Part shown: positions 1-8,789 of the stretch, in pieces
Numbering within the stretch: the stretch's first letter is position 1
Layout of the letters: every line of letters starts with the position of its first letter
Source: Prorocentrum cordatum
Taxonomy: Eukaryota > Sar > Dinophyceae > Prorocentrales > Prorocentraceae
Reading direction: 5' to 3'
NCBI GenBank assembly: GCA_963575745.1
Contig: CAUYUJ010015748.1
Location: forward strand, 290,001 to 314,915
DNA length: 24,915 bases
Program-made: the position numbers and the translations under genes
The notes under the pieces: model-generated
The model's input: only the letters and a program-made list of their open reading frames with translations
Databases searched by the model: none
What the model was told of the DNA's origin: nothing

Positions 1-1034
1 CGTGACTGGTCTTGAGAGGGCGCCTCTACCGACTGCGTTGAGCAGTCCCCGAAAAGAAAGCAAAACTCGTGCGCGCGTTTTCCCATCGCAAGCTGACGCT
101 GAAGGCTTCGTTGAGCTGTGGCGAGACTAGACTTGGGCCCAGGCGTGGCCACTGCGCTGGGCCTGGGGGCCTGAGGGAGCCTGCCAGTGGTCAAAAGGGC
201 ACGGATGATGAGTTGCTCTCCCGTGCTGCGCAGGACCACTTCCCATCCTGTATGGGGCCTCCATGAGGCCGCAAGAACTGGAGTTTTACTGACAACGAAG
301 GGCGCTGCGGACTCGCGACACATGAGATAGTCAACCTCTGTTCCTGCACCGCATGAGCAAGTGGCAACGTCCTCTCCTGCTGTCATCATCTTTGCACGCA
401 ATCGATCTGGGATCCCTGACTTGATGAGCGTCTCTGGGCTCATATTGAAATCTCCGAGCACGATCCGCGCCAGCCGAAACGACCAACGCAGGTCAGCCAG
501 GCGCTGGCATCGACCTGCATTCGCACCCTTGGCGCCGCAACCGTCGTGGGCGTAGGTCGAGACTAGGACAAGTGAAACTCCTGCCAGGTGGGCCACGACC
601 TCCATGAAGCCGCCGAAGCTCCAAGGATGATGTGGTGCCTGGAGCCTGGTCTTGGCAGCGTGGTCCACTGCCAGACGGTGTGTCTGCAGGTGGCCCTTCG
701 ACATGACCCACTCGCCCCCCTCGGTGCTGTGCTCAGCGCACTGGGCGCTGACGGACCTTCTCGAGCGTCTGGCGCAATCCTGGACCAATCGAAGACCTGC
801 CTCTCCAGCTGCTGCGTCGTACTTCCGATGTGACCAGTCGTCGCGGAAGTGTGTCTCTACAGTACTGTAGTAGTCGTAGTCCTGGGCCCCCAACCAGGAC
901 CATGCTTTGGAACCTATGCGTGTGACACTCGCGTGGAATAGTCGAGCGACTTGAGATGAACTCCTCCCTGGCTGCGTCTCCGCCGGGGTAGCGCTGGCAC
1001 TCGCACTGGAAGACGCCGGCAAATGAGTCCCTCG
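1..1034 (-). CDS. EEP-type endonuclease domain of a non-LTR retrotransposon-like ORF, partial
   Basis: One minus-strand frame stays open for 344 codons from a TGA at 1037-1035 to the left edge, where the protein continues. Counting from base 1034, the motifs fall in the order expected for endonuclease/exonuclease/phosphatase folds: VETHF near residue 60 (the metal-binding Glu motif), GGEW near 106, LVLVSTY near 155-161, LGDFNMSPE near 193-201 (the GDFN motif), VDYLM near 234-238, and WRPH near 258-261 in place of the usual SDH. In LINE elements this domain nicks target DNA so that the following reverse transcriptase can prime. A reverse transcriptase would lie left of base 1 and cannot be seen. 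There is no ATG near the upstream end, so the frame may be joined by splicing or be the downstream part of a longer ORF. A domesticated EEP protein is the alternative. The EEP call is fairly secure; retroelement origin is inferred. Confidence 0.72.
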
Positions 1035-1108
1035 TCACAGCTCATCTGTGTCGGGGTCGGAGACCTTAGTCCCCGCTGCTCTGGTGCTGGAGGCTTGCGC
1101 GAAGTACC

Positions 1109-2203
1109 TTAGCCCTTGCCAGCCTTAGCCTTGGTCTTCTTCAGCTCGTCGGCCTGAAACTTATCTGCCGACAGGCGCCTGGCCTCCTCTGCCACATCGG
1201 CCGCCGCTGCGGGGGAAAGAGTGGGCGCGGGCTCGCAAGGGAACCCCCTCGCCGCCCTTCGCCCCGCTAGCGCTGCCGCTGCTGCTGCCGCCTCGGGCAC
1301 CGTCGCGGGCGCTGGTGCTGCCGGCTGCGGCAGGGGCTCGCCGTCGGCGGCGCGCCTCTTCTTGGCCGCGAGCTTCCCCAAGGCGGCTCTGACCAAAACG
1401 AGCTCCGACAGCCAGGCCAGCTCCGACAGCCGGCTGCCTTGTTGGACTTAGTTGCTTCTAGGTTATCATTAAGGGCCCGTAACTAAACTTTTTCCTGCTC
1501 CTCGAAATCTAACGAATCGATCTGGTCGAAGAAGGCCGCGTCCCAGCACACATGGAAGATCGGCTTGCTGGAGCCTGTCTCCTCCTGCTTAGTCTGGGGC
1601 TCGCCGATGCCTTTTGCAAGCTGCAACGCCGCTGCCGCTGCCCGCCGTGCCGCCATGGCCTGAGCAACCTCCTGGGCCAGCGCCTGCTCCTGGGCCTCGC
1701 GCGTCGAGAATTGTTGGTGGAGGCGGACGACGTTGGCCACCTGTTGCCCGTGGCGGTGGTCCGCGTCCTTCCGGGCGCCGTCCGCTCGGCGGAATGCCTC
1801 CGCTGGGGAGGCATGAGCCGAGTGGCTCCTGGCCTCCTCCTTGAGCTTCGCCACCTGCGCCGCCAGGGTCGCCTGCAGTTCGGGGCCCTCCGCGGATGCC
1901 AACGCCTGCCCGGGCAGCGCCGCGGTGGAGGGCGCCTGCGGTGCAAGCTGCTGGGTCTGGCGCCTGCGTCACGGGCTGGGCGACCGCAGGATGCCCCTGG
2001 GGTTGACCAAGGCGGGCTCCTCGTCCTGCTGCGGCTGGTCGGAGAAGCGAACGCGCGGGCGCGAGGAGCTGCGCCTGCCGCGCTGGGCCGCCTGGTTCGT
2101 GAACAGGACCAGGGAGCTGCCACACTTGGAGCACTCCAGGGCAGGCTGCTTCAGGAGCACGTCGCCGTACTCGCAGCGCAGGTCAGCCTGAGCAACGTGT
2201 CCA
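1109..2203 (-). CDS. ORF1-like protein with Cys-x2-Cys motif and Ala/Glu-rich helical region, interrupted
   Basis: Three coding-looking minus-strand segments follow one another: 2203-1972, 1968-1486 and 1447-1109. The first contains LRCEYGD and then CSKCG, a possible zinc ribbon, followed by a basic Arg/Ser stretch. The second is in the same frame after a single TGA at 1971-1969. It is rich in Ala, Glu, Gln and Lys (for example AAQVAKLKEEA), suggesting coiled coil, and ends in SLDFEEQEK just before a TAG. The third is in a different frame, has Leu-, Ala- and Lys-rich stretches, and ends in KTKAKAGKG at a TAA. The sequence before base 2203 ends in CTACCGTCAG, a possible splice acceptor. The breaks could be small introns, a nonsense change plus a frameshift, or assembly errors. 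Lying just upstream of the EEP frame on the same strand, it could be a retroelement ORF1/Gag-like protein. I do not recognise the family itself. Confidence 0.45.
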
Positions 2204-2334
2204 CTGACGGTAGATAAGTGGCGCCTTGGCGAAAGAGAAACCTGACTGGAATGGGAACGGTGTTAAGCCTGGACAAGCTTCTGCTTTAGTCGAAGTTGAC
2301 ACCAATCTGGGAGGACGGGTGTGTCAACCTAGTC

Positions 2335-2665
2335 CCTCAAGTGCCGCAGGAGGAGAAGGAAGAGAAGGAAGAGGAGGAGGAGGAGGCGGAGAAGGAAAAG
2401 GAGGAGGAGGAGGAGGAGGAGGAGCAACCGAGGGAGCAGAAGCCGACAGGTAGCAGGGTTCGGTCCGCCCGATGGGCGGACGTGTTGGAGGGCGGGGCCT
2501 GCAGCCGTCTGCAGTGCAAGGTCCAGGACTGAAGGGACAGGGCCTGTGAACGCAGGGGGAAGCGGCCGCCGGGGGAAGCAGAAGAGAATGCGGAGGGCGA
2601 GGAGGAAGAAGAGGAGGAATCGCGGGAAGAAGAGGGGGAGGCGGAAGAGGAAGAAGAGGAAGGTG
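2335..2665. repeat. GA-rich low-complexity tracts
   Basis: Two purine-rich blocks (about 2345-2445 and 2570-2665) consist of GGA/GAA/GAG runs on the plus strand. The long Glu-, Ser- or Leu-rich frames read from them on either strand follow from composition, not selection. Between them (2450-2560) I see no clear coding signal. Confidence 0.8.
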
Positions 2666-2782
2666 GGCACGGGAACGCCCTCGGGCCCGAGGCCCTCCGT
2701 CGGCCGGGGTCCTTCATGTTCGCCAGGGGCCCGTCCAGCAGGCGCTGCAGCGCCTGCTCGGCGAGGTCGCTCGCCTGCCGCT
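2665..2782 (-). CDS. Possible exon of an unrecognised gene
   Basis: Read on the minus strand, a pyrimidine-rich run (about 2800-2785) ending in GGCAG is followed by a short, well-composed reading frame starting near ERQASDLAEQALQRLL and continuing to DGPLANMKDPGRRRAS. The amphipathic Ala/Leu/Gln composition and GC-rich third positions look like coding sequence, unlike the serine homopolymers downstream. The acceptor-like site supports an exon beginning at 2782; the donor end is unclear. It may belong to the same gene as the island at 3068-3217. No domain is recognised, and chance is a real possibility. Confidence 0.3.
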
Positions 2783-2969
2783 CTGCCGGGGGGGGGTGGA
2801 AAAGGCGGAGGGGGGGGAGACTGGCGCGCCCAGGAGGAGGTCTCGATCCCGCGGCTTCAGCCCGCGCGGTGGCGGGCGCGCCTCGGCGGAGGGGGTGGAG
2901 GCGGAGAGGGTGACGACAGGGAGTGGGGGAGGGCGACGGACCCAGGCCCCCGAGGGGTTGGGGAAAAAA

Positions 2970-3154
2970 CCATTAGCGGACGAAGAACGGGACAACATGA
3001 ACTGTTTCCGCCGTCGGGGACGCCTGCCCCCAGACGGCTGGAAAGTTTGTACCCCTGCAGTAGCACTTCGGGGTACAGACTTTCCAGCTGCCGTGAAGCA
3101 GGCGTCCCAGACGGCGGAGAAGGTTTGCTCATACTGTTCTTCGCCCGCTAATGG
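2970..3154. repeat. Long inverted repeat, ~85-bp arms with 14-base loop
   Basis: Arm 2970-3055 and arm 3070-3154 are reverse complements of each other along their full length with scattered mismatches, at roughly three quarters or more identity by eye. Both arms begin CCATTAGCGG when read inward, and both reach a CCCC/GGGG pair at the loop (3056-3069). A transcript in either direction would form a long, imperfect double-stranded hairpin. One arm, read on the minus strand, is coding-looking sequence (see the adjacent exon entry). An inverted duplication of an exon is therefore more likely than a MITE, and no target-site duplication was seen. Confidence 0.85.
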
Positions 3155-3217
3155 AACGCGGACGAGGTAGATTGGGTGCAGGCCTTCCCAGAGAATAACA
3201 ACACGTAACAAAAACAT
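3068..3217 (-). CDS. Possible exon of an unrecognised gene, inside an inverted duplication
   Basis: The minus strand reads ILWEGLHPIYLVRVPLAGEE and then YEQTFSAVWDACFTAAGKSV without a stop. This is a balanced protein-like composition with several aromatic residues, quite unlike the surrounding low-complexity frames. The lower half of the island is one arm of the inverted repeat at 2970-3154. The opposite arm read outward gives the diverged copy PLADEERDNMNCF. I do not recognise the protein family. The exon borders given are the limits of the open, coding-looking stretch, not proven splice sites. Whether it is live coding DNA or a captured fragment cannot be told here. Confidence 0.35.
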
Positions 3218-3219
3218 AT

Positions 3220-3297
3220 CGATTGTTGAAATAGGAAGGCGCTTGAAGTAGATGGGGATTGGGGGATCGAAGGATACCCGCTTTCAACGACCACGGT
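3220..3297 (+). repeat. Dispersed repeat family C, copy 1
   Basis: This copy contains GAAATAGGAAGGCGCTTGAA, then AGATGGGGATTGGGGGATC, and ends in TTCAACGACCACGG. The same ordered blocks recur at 10791-10835 (partial), 10868-10950 and 11647-11730. The consensus core is TTGAAGTAGGAAGGCGC, followed about 25 bases later by a GGGATC block and then CTCAACGACC. I know of no named element matching it. Confidence 0.7.
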
Positions 3298-3600
3298 GCG
3301 CATGTATGTCTTCAATCACTTTCGGCGTCTGGATGCTCGAGACGGTCTCTGGGTCCGCCAATCGACGGCACGGGACGAAAAGGCGGCCCGGGGCAAATGT
3401 CCGGTCTTCTGGGGAACCCGTGTTGAATGAATCGAGACATCGGATGTCTGGGAGGGAGGAGTGGCGGGCGGCGGAGGCGAAGGAGGAGCATGACAGCAGG
3501 AGGGCAGACGCACCAACTACAACAGGAAGTCGGAGTCCCGCGATCCGCCAGTGTCCCCCCCCCTGCGCTGGACTATCGTGATGCTCGGGTGGCAGTTCCA
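3298..3600. other. No gene recognised
   Basis: Frames here are short and lack recognisable domains. An ACATCGGATGTCTGGG string at 3437-3452 resembles the 3' end of a family A copy (near 14567-14583), so a diverged family A remnant may be present. Confidence 0.4.
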
Positions 3601-3895
3601 GGGGTGTGGGAGGAGATTGGGGTTGGGGAGGAGGAGGAGGACGGTCTCCCCAGGCTGGGGCCCCCCGGGGCCGAAAAGAGCCAACCAAAACCTTCCGCTG
3701 CGATCATCGCACGACGAAGCGGGGCTTGGGCTGTGGGAAGAGCAGGGGCAAGACGAGGTGGAGGAGAAGGAGGAGGATGTGGAGGAGGAGGACGACGACG
3801 ACGAGGAGAAGGAGGAGGAGGAGGAGGAGGGAGGATGAGGGGGAGGAGGAGGAGGAGGAGGAGGAGGAGGAGGAGGAGGAGGAAGGTGGAAAGAT
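3601..3895 (+). repeat. GGA/GGAGGA low-complexity tract
   Basis: Purine-rich DNA dominated by GGA triplets, densest at 3757-3890. All open frames through it on both strands are homopolymeric (Glu/Gly/Arg on plus, Ser/Pro/Leu on minus), so no gene is called. Confidence 0.9.
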
Positions 3896-4377
3896 GATGG
3901 CGTCGCTTTCCGGGCCCAGCCCCAGCACACTCCGTAGGTCGGAGGGCAGCAGATACTGCCACGGCTTGTGGCAGCCCACCGGCCCCGGACGAAACACCGT
4001 CTCCACAGGAAGAAACAGCTGCATGACACACCAACTTTCGAGGGCCCCCGCGAGCTTCTTGGATCGGCGCTGGACCCCCCTCCCTGGCGCGCGGAGCGCG
4101 CCAGGTGCGGCGCCGCAGCGCCGCCAGGGGGGCCCGACCCCGATCCCACACGAACAGCACAGATACAGACACCGCTACACCAGTGCTCGGAGGCAAGAGC
4201 GGCCTCGTCCCTGCAGGTGGGGACCAGCTCTAGGAGAAACCCAAGGAGTCCAAACCATTTTCTAGATGTCGGGCTCCAGAACCCCTGAACCTAAATTGGT
4301 TGCCATCTCTTGGGGGCCACGACGTAGGCCTAGGCAAAGGCCCGAAAACCCTAGCCCCTCCTGAGCCCCAAGTGGCC
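3896..4377. other. Unassigned, with a double GC hairpin at 4084-4124
   Basis: No coding domain is recognised. At 4084-4104 a perfect 9-bp stem (CTGGCGCGC with GCGCGCCAG) closes a 3-base loop. Immediately after, at 4107-4124, a 7-bp stem (GCGGCGC with GCGCCGC) closes a 4-base loop. C-rich and G-rich flanks can extend pairing around both. It could be a structured RNA or just GC-rich palindromic DNA. Confidence 0.6.
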
Positions 4378-4535
4378 CTTACATCAGAGTCTTCTGCACG
4401 CAGTCCCTGGAACCCTCTACCCATTCCCCAGGACCAGTTTTTCATACTGGGGTGTTTTGTTGACGGTCCCGGGGCCTGGTGAGGACCTCCAGAGGCCGAA
4501 CATCGAGAACAACCTCCGTCTTGATTCGTTCAATG
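4378..4535 (-). repeat. Dispersed repeat family A, copy 1
   Basis: It matches the reverse of the family A consensus: CCCCAGGACCAGTTTTTCAT, then TTTTGTTGACGGTCCCGGGG, then GGCCGAACATCGAGAACAAC and CTCCGTCTTGA. Other copies are at 9748-9890, 14418-14583, 19095-19255, 19796-19870, 20280-20450 and 20745-20830, with a possible fragment at 17793-17840. Confidence 0.75.
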
Positions 4536-4619
4536 GCCTGAGATCCGATGGCGCGGAAAGAATATCCTGGCGAAGGACCCAACCATACGCAAGTGTGAGA
4601 ACCGCAGGGCAGGTGGGAC

Positions 4620-5820
4620 GAAGCAAAGGGAATTCCCAATGGGGCCACGAAACGTGTGAGGGGTGCGACAAAATGAGGCGGGGCCGCCATGCGAACTCTG
4701 CCACTGGGGCCTGAGGTGGAGCTCCCTATGGGGCCACGAACCGTGTGAGAGGTGCCACTGAAGCCTTCGGTGGAGCTCCCCATGGGGCCACGAACCGTGT
4801 GAGGGGTGCGCCAAAATGGGGCTGGGCCGCCACGCGAACCCTGCCAGTGGTGCCTTCGGTGGAGCTCTCTGTGGGGCCTCGAACCGTGTGAAGGGTGCGC
4901 CAAAATGGGGCGGGGCCGCCATGCAAACCCTGCCACTGTGACCTTCGGTGGAGCTCCATATGGGGCCACGCACCGTGTGAGGGGTGCGCGACACTGGGGC
5001 GGGGCCGCCATGCGAACCCTGCCAATGGTGCCGTCGGTGGAGTTCCCTATGGGGCCACGAACCGTGTGAGGGGTGCGCCGAAATGGCGCGGGGCCGCCAT
5101 GCGAACCCTGCCACTGGCGCCTTCGGTGGAGCTCCCTATGGGTTCACTTACGACATTAGCTCGAGCTCCTTATGGGACCACGAAACGTGTGAGGGGTGTG
5201 CCGAAATGGGGCGGGGCCGCCATTTAAACGTTCCCTCTGGGGCCTTAGGTGGAGCTCCCTATGGGGCCACGAACCGTGTGAGGGGTGTGCCAATGGGGCG
5301 AGGCCGTCATGCGAACTTTCCCTCTGGGGCCTTAGGTGGAGTTCCCTATGGGGCCACGAAGCGTGTGAGGGGTGTGCCGAAATGGGGCGGGGCCGCCATG
5401 CGAGCTTTCCCACTGGGGCCTTCGGTGGAACTCCCTATGGGGCCACGAGACGTGTGAAGGGTGTGCCGAAATGGGCCGAAATCGCCATGCGAACTGTCTC
5501 TCTGGTGCCTTCTGTGGAGATCCCTATGGGGTCACGAACCGTGTGAGGGGTGTGCCGAAATGAGGCGGGGCCGCCATGCGAACTTTCCCTCTGGCGCCTT
5601 CGGTGGAGCTCCCTATGGGGTCACGAAACGCGTGAAGGGGTGTTTCGAAATGGGCGCGGTGCCCGCATCCTCGCGAACGACACACGCCTCGACAACAAAA
5701 CCAATCCTTTGCATGTATGCGAACCGCAGCCACTGGGGCCGTAGAGGCATTTCGCGGAGCTCCCTGTGGTGTCTACAGCGAACGTGTGAAGGGTGTGCCG
5801 AAATGGGTGCGGTGCGGGGG
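4620..5820 (+). repeat. 89-bp tandem array, about 13 units
   Basis: The anchor TGGGGCCACGAACCGTGTGA recurs with spacing of about 89 bp near 4640, 4729, 4872, 4961, 5050, 5261, 5350, 5439, 5527 and 5616. Shortened units are present near 4783 and 5139-5172. Each unit carries GGTGCGCCAAAATGGGGC, GGGGCCGCCATGCGAA and GGTGGAGCTCCCTATG. The last part (5650-5820) is diverged and holds an extra segment of roughly 50-70 bases around 5660-5725. Because 89 is not a multiple of three and the unit has few stops, several plus and minus frames stay open. The predicted repeat peptides are therefore not evidence for a gene. Confidence 0.95.
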
Positions 5821-5915
5821 TAGGAAGGAGGATGAGGATGAGGAGGAGGAGTAGGGAGGGGGAAGGAAGGAAGGAGGAGGAGGAGGAGGCGGAGGAGGAG
5901 GAGGAGAGGTGGGAC
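5821..5915 (+). repeat. GGA-rich microsatellite
   Basis: Impure GGA/GAT/GAA triplets directly follow the 89-bp array. The sequence after it (GCGCTGCCTCTTCAAAACGA) resembles the sequence after the next GGA tract (CGGCTGTCTCTTCAAATAAC near 6247-6266), so both tracts may sit in copies of one larger element. Confidence 0.8.
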
Positions 5916-6012
5916 GCGGGGCGCTGCCTCTTCAAAACGAGGACCTAACACCACAGGATGGTTAGAAAAAAACACTTCGCACAAACATCACGGCTGGAGC
6001 CCTAGAACTCCC

Positions 6013-6102
6013 CCTTCTGCGTCACTTTTCGGGCCAGATCGATCTGCGAGGGTCCTGCAGCCCGACGCCCGACTCGAGAAAATTGAGACGCCAGGGTCCC
6101 AA
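6013..6102 (+). repeat. Dispersed repeat family D, copy 1
   Basis: Ordered blocks are CTGCGTCAC, GCCAGATCGATCTGCGAGG, GTCCTGCAGCCCGA, CGCCCGACTCGAGAAAATTG and AGACGCCAGGGTCCCAAG. The reverse complement of 6604-6720 and the forward strand at 12500-12606 carry the same blocks in the same order. Confidence 0.7.
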
Positions 6103-6126
6103 GGGAGCAGGCGCTTCTCCTCTCTA

Positions 6127-6222
6127 TGGAGGAGGAGGAGGAGGAGGAGGAGGAGGAGGAGGAGGAGGAGGAGGAGGAGGAGGAGGAGGAGGAGGAGGAG
6201 GAGGAGGAGGAGGAGGAGGAAT
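6127..6222 (+). repeat. Nearly perfect (GGA)n microsatellite, ~32 units
   Basis: About 96 bases of uninterrupted GGA triplets. It lies directly after family D copy 1 and reads as poly-Gly or poly-Glu on plus and poly-Ser or poly-Leu on minus. The homopurine/homopyrimidine asymmetry allows triplex (H-DNA) formation. Confidence 0.97.
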
Positions 6223-6377
6223 GAGGGGTCGCGAGGAGACCGCGCGGCGGCTGTCTCTTCAAATAACGGGTAAGCCACACACCTAGATGGGGAGGAGGGC
6301 TTTGCATGTTGCGACGCCAGGATCTCCAAGCAGAATAAGAGGAAGCATGCGGCTTCCTTTCCCCCCTTCACGGCTCT

Positions 6378-6548
6378 GTGCATGCAGCTTTTCCTTCCGC
6401 GTCTCCACCGAGAACTCCGCCGCGGCCTCCCAGCTCGGCACCCCCGCCCCGAGCTCCACGGCGGCGCGGGCGAACGACATGTCCTCGTTGCGCGGGTCCC
6501 AATGCGCGGGGACCCTGCCGTCAGCGGTGGCACCCATGCCATCGGGGG
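6378..6548 (-). CDS. Possible exon of an unrecognised gene
   Basis: The minus strand reads MGATADGRVPAHWDPRNED, then MSFARAAVELGAGVPSWEAA, then AEFSVETRKEKLHAQ. The balanced composition and strong GC at third positions look like genuine dinoflagellate-type coding sequence. A CAG acceptor-like site at 6517-6515 would start the exon at VPAHWD. The open frame reaches 6618 upstream and 6283 downstream, but its ends look non-coding. It is bracketed by family D copies in opposite orientation (6013-6102 and 6604-6720). No domain is recognised. Confidence 0.35.
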
Positions 6549-6603
6549 GCGCCAGCCCCTGCCACCCTCGAACCGCGAGGGCCTTCCGCGGCCCTCCCCT
6601 GAG

Positions 6604-6720
6604 ATCCTGGCGTCTCAACTCTGTTCGAGCCCGGCGCTTTCACCCGGTCTCGGCCCCCAGGACCCTCTCGGATCGATCTGGCTCGAACCATGGCGCAGTA
6701 AGATAGGGCCTAGGGCTGTG
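6604..6720 (-). repeat. Dispersed repeat family D, copy 2 (inverted)
   Basis: The reverse complement has CTGCGCCATGGTTCGAGCC, AGATCGATCCGAGAGGGTCC, GGGCTCGAACAGAGTTGAG and ACGCCAGG, matching copies 1 and 3. It contains GGTTCGAGCC, which fits the RNA polymerase III B-box pattern GWTCRANNC. The other copies do not keep that fit, so a tRNA-derived SINE is only a possibility. A fragment of the 3' end (GCGACGCCAGGATCTCCAAG) also occurs near 6311-6330. Confidence 0.65.
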
Positions 6721-7160
6721 GTCATGATTTCTAGGTAGTTGTCGGCGGGGGGACATCCGAACCCTACCCTGTTCCTGTTTTTTCGCGCCGTCGGATCTCA
6801 GGGTCCCGTCAGAGGAGGAGACGATACCGAGACCGTGGCTCGTCCTGGAGAGTTCTCGTTTCCACGGCCGGACTAGCCTCGCAAGTCTCGGGGGCGGCCA
6901 AGACAGGGGCGCACAAGAGGGGGGGCGCAAATGATGGCCGACGGCATGTGCGGGGCCCAGCGGGGGGGCCAGGAACGTAATGAAATAAGAAGAGGCGCCA
7001 TTCAAAATTATCCCGGCAAAGCAACCTAACAGCGTCGTGTAGGAGCATATCTGGAAGCATTCCCCTTAAGATTTAGATGAGAATCCAGTTGTAGAATTCT
7101 GCTGTTCTCGCAGTCGTAGTCGCATTCGCGATGACAGTCGCAGTGGCAACGGCAGTCGCA
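6721..7160. other. No gene recognised
   Basis: Mixed-composition DNA with short frames on both strands. None carries a motif I recognise. An AG-rich start of the CCTCAG array grows in from about 7110. Confidence 0.5.
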
Positions 7161-8789
7161 GTCACAGCCTCAGCCTCAGCCTGCCTCAGCCTCAGCCTCA
7201 GCCTGCCTCAGCCTCAGCCTGCCTCAGCTCAGCCTCAGCCTGCTTTCAAGACCTCAGCCATCAGTCTGCTTTACCTCGCCTCAGCCTCAGGGCTGCCTTC
7301 AGCCTCCAGCCTGCATCCTCAGCCTCCAGCGCCTCCAGCCTTGCAGCCCTCTGTAGCATCGAGCCTGCCTCCAGCCTCAGCTCAGCCTCGAGCTTGCCTC
7401 TGCCTCATGCCTCAGCCCTGCTTCAGCCTCAGCCTACAGTCTGCCTTCAGCCATCGGCCTCAGCCTCCTCCTGCATCCCTCTAGCATGCACTCAGCCTCA
7501 GCTGCATCAGCCTCAGTCCTCATCCTTCACCCTGCTCAGCCTCAGCCTGCCTCAGCCTCAACCTCAGCCTCAGCCTGCCTCAGCTTCAGCCTCAGCCTGC
7601 TTCAGCCTCAGCCTCAGTCTGCCTGCAGCCTCGGCCTCAGCCTCACCCTGCCTCAGCCTGAGCCTGCCTCAGCCTCAGCCTCAGCCTCAGCCTGCCTCAG
7701 CCTCAGCCTGCCTCAGCCTCAGCCTCAGCCTGCCTCAGCCTCAGCCTCAGCCTGCTTCAGCCTCAGCCTCAGTCTGCCTTCAGCCTCGCCTCAGCCTCAG
7801 GCTGCCTCAGCCTCGGCCTGCATCAGCCTCAGCCTCAGCCTCAGCCTGCCTCAGCATCAGCCTGCCTCAGCCTCAGCCTCAGCCTCAGCCTGCTCAGCCT
7901 CAGCCTGCTTCAGCCTCAGCCTCAGTCTGCCTTCAGCCTCGGCCTCAGCCTCAGCCTGCCTCAGCCTCAGCCTGCATCAGCCTCAGCCTCAGCTGCTTCA
8001 GCCTCAGGCTTCAGCCTCACCTCAGTCTGCTTCAGAGCCCTCGGCCCAGCCTCAGCTGCCGCAGCATTCAGCCTGCATTCAGCCCAGCCTCAGCCTCAGC
8101 CTGCCCCTCAGGCGCATCAGCCTGCCTCAGCCTCAGCCTCAGCCTGCCTCAGCCCTGCCTCAGCCTCAGCCTCAGCCTGCTTCAGCCTCAGCCTCAGTCT
8201 GCCTTCAGCCTCGGCCTCAGCCTCAGCCTGCCTCAGCCTCAGCCTGCATCAGCCTCAGCCTCAGCCTCAGCCTGCCTCAGCATCAGCCTGCCTCAGCCTC
8301 AGCCTCAGCCTCAGCCTCAGCCTGCCCTCAGCCTCAGCCTGCTTCAGCCTCAGCCTCAGTCTGCCTTCAGCCTCGGCCTCGGCCTCAGCCTGCCTCAGCC
8401 TCAGCCTGCATCAGCCCTCAGCCCTCCACCCCATCAGGCCATCATCTGCCTCGCCTTCATGCCAGCCTCAGCCTCACCTGCTTCAGCCTCAGCCTGTCCT
8501 CAGCTCAGGCCTCAGCCTGCTTCAGCCTCAGCCTTAAGTCCTGCCTTCAGCCTCGTGCCTCATAGCCTCAGCCTGACCTCAGCCAGCCTGCTCAGCCTCA
8601 GCCTCAGCCTGCATCATCCTCAGCCTCAGCCTCAGCCTGCCTCAGCATCAGCCTGCTTCAGCCTCAGCCTCAGCCTGCCTCAGCCTCAGCCTCAGTCTGC
8701 TTCAGCCTCAGCCTCAGTCTGCCTTCAGCCTCGGCCTCAGCCTCAGCCTGCCTCAGCCTCAGCCTGCCTCAGCCTCAGCCTGCCTCAGC
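7160..8789 (+). repeat. Degenerate CCTCAG / CCTCAGCCTG minisatellite
   Basis: About 1.6 kb is built from CCTCAG hexamers interspersed with CCTG, giving mixtures of 6-, 10- and 11-base steps. Larger blocks recur, for example CTCAGTCTGCCTTCAGCCTC followed by GGCCTCAGCC near 7921, 8190, 8356 and 8714. This shows that longer segments were duplicated as units. It is almost free of stops on plus, so frames of 523 and 359 codons (Ser/Ala/Gln/Pro/Leu-rich) run through it. Their composition is wholly that of the repeat and I do not call a gene. Confidence 0.95.

Noticed and set aside
4806-5240. CCAAAATGG in the 89-bp unit as a reverse dinoflagellate spliced-leader core (CCATTTTGG)
   Set aside because: Only a ten-base match; the flanking spliced-leader bases are absent and most units read CCGAAATGG instead.
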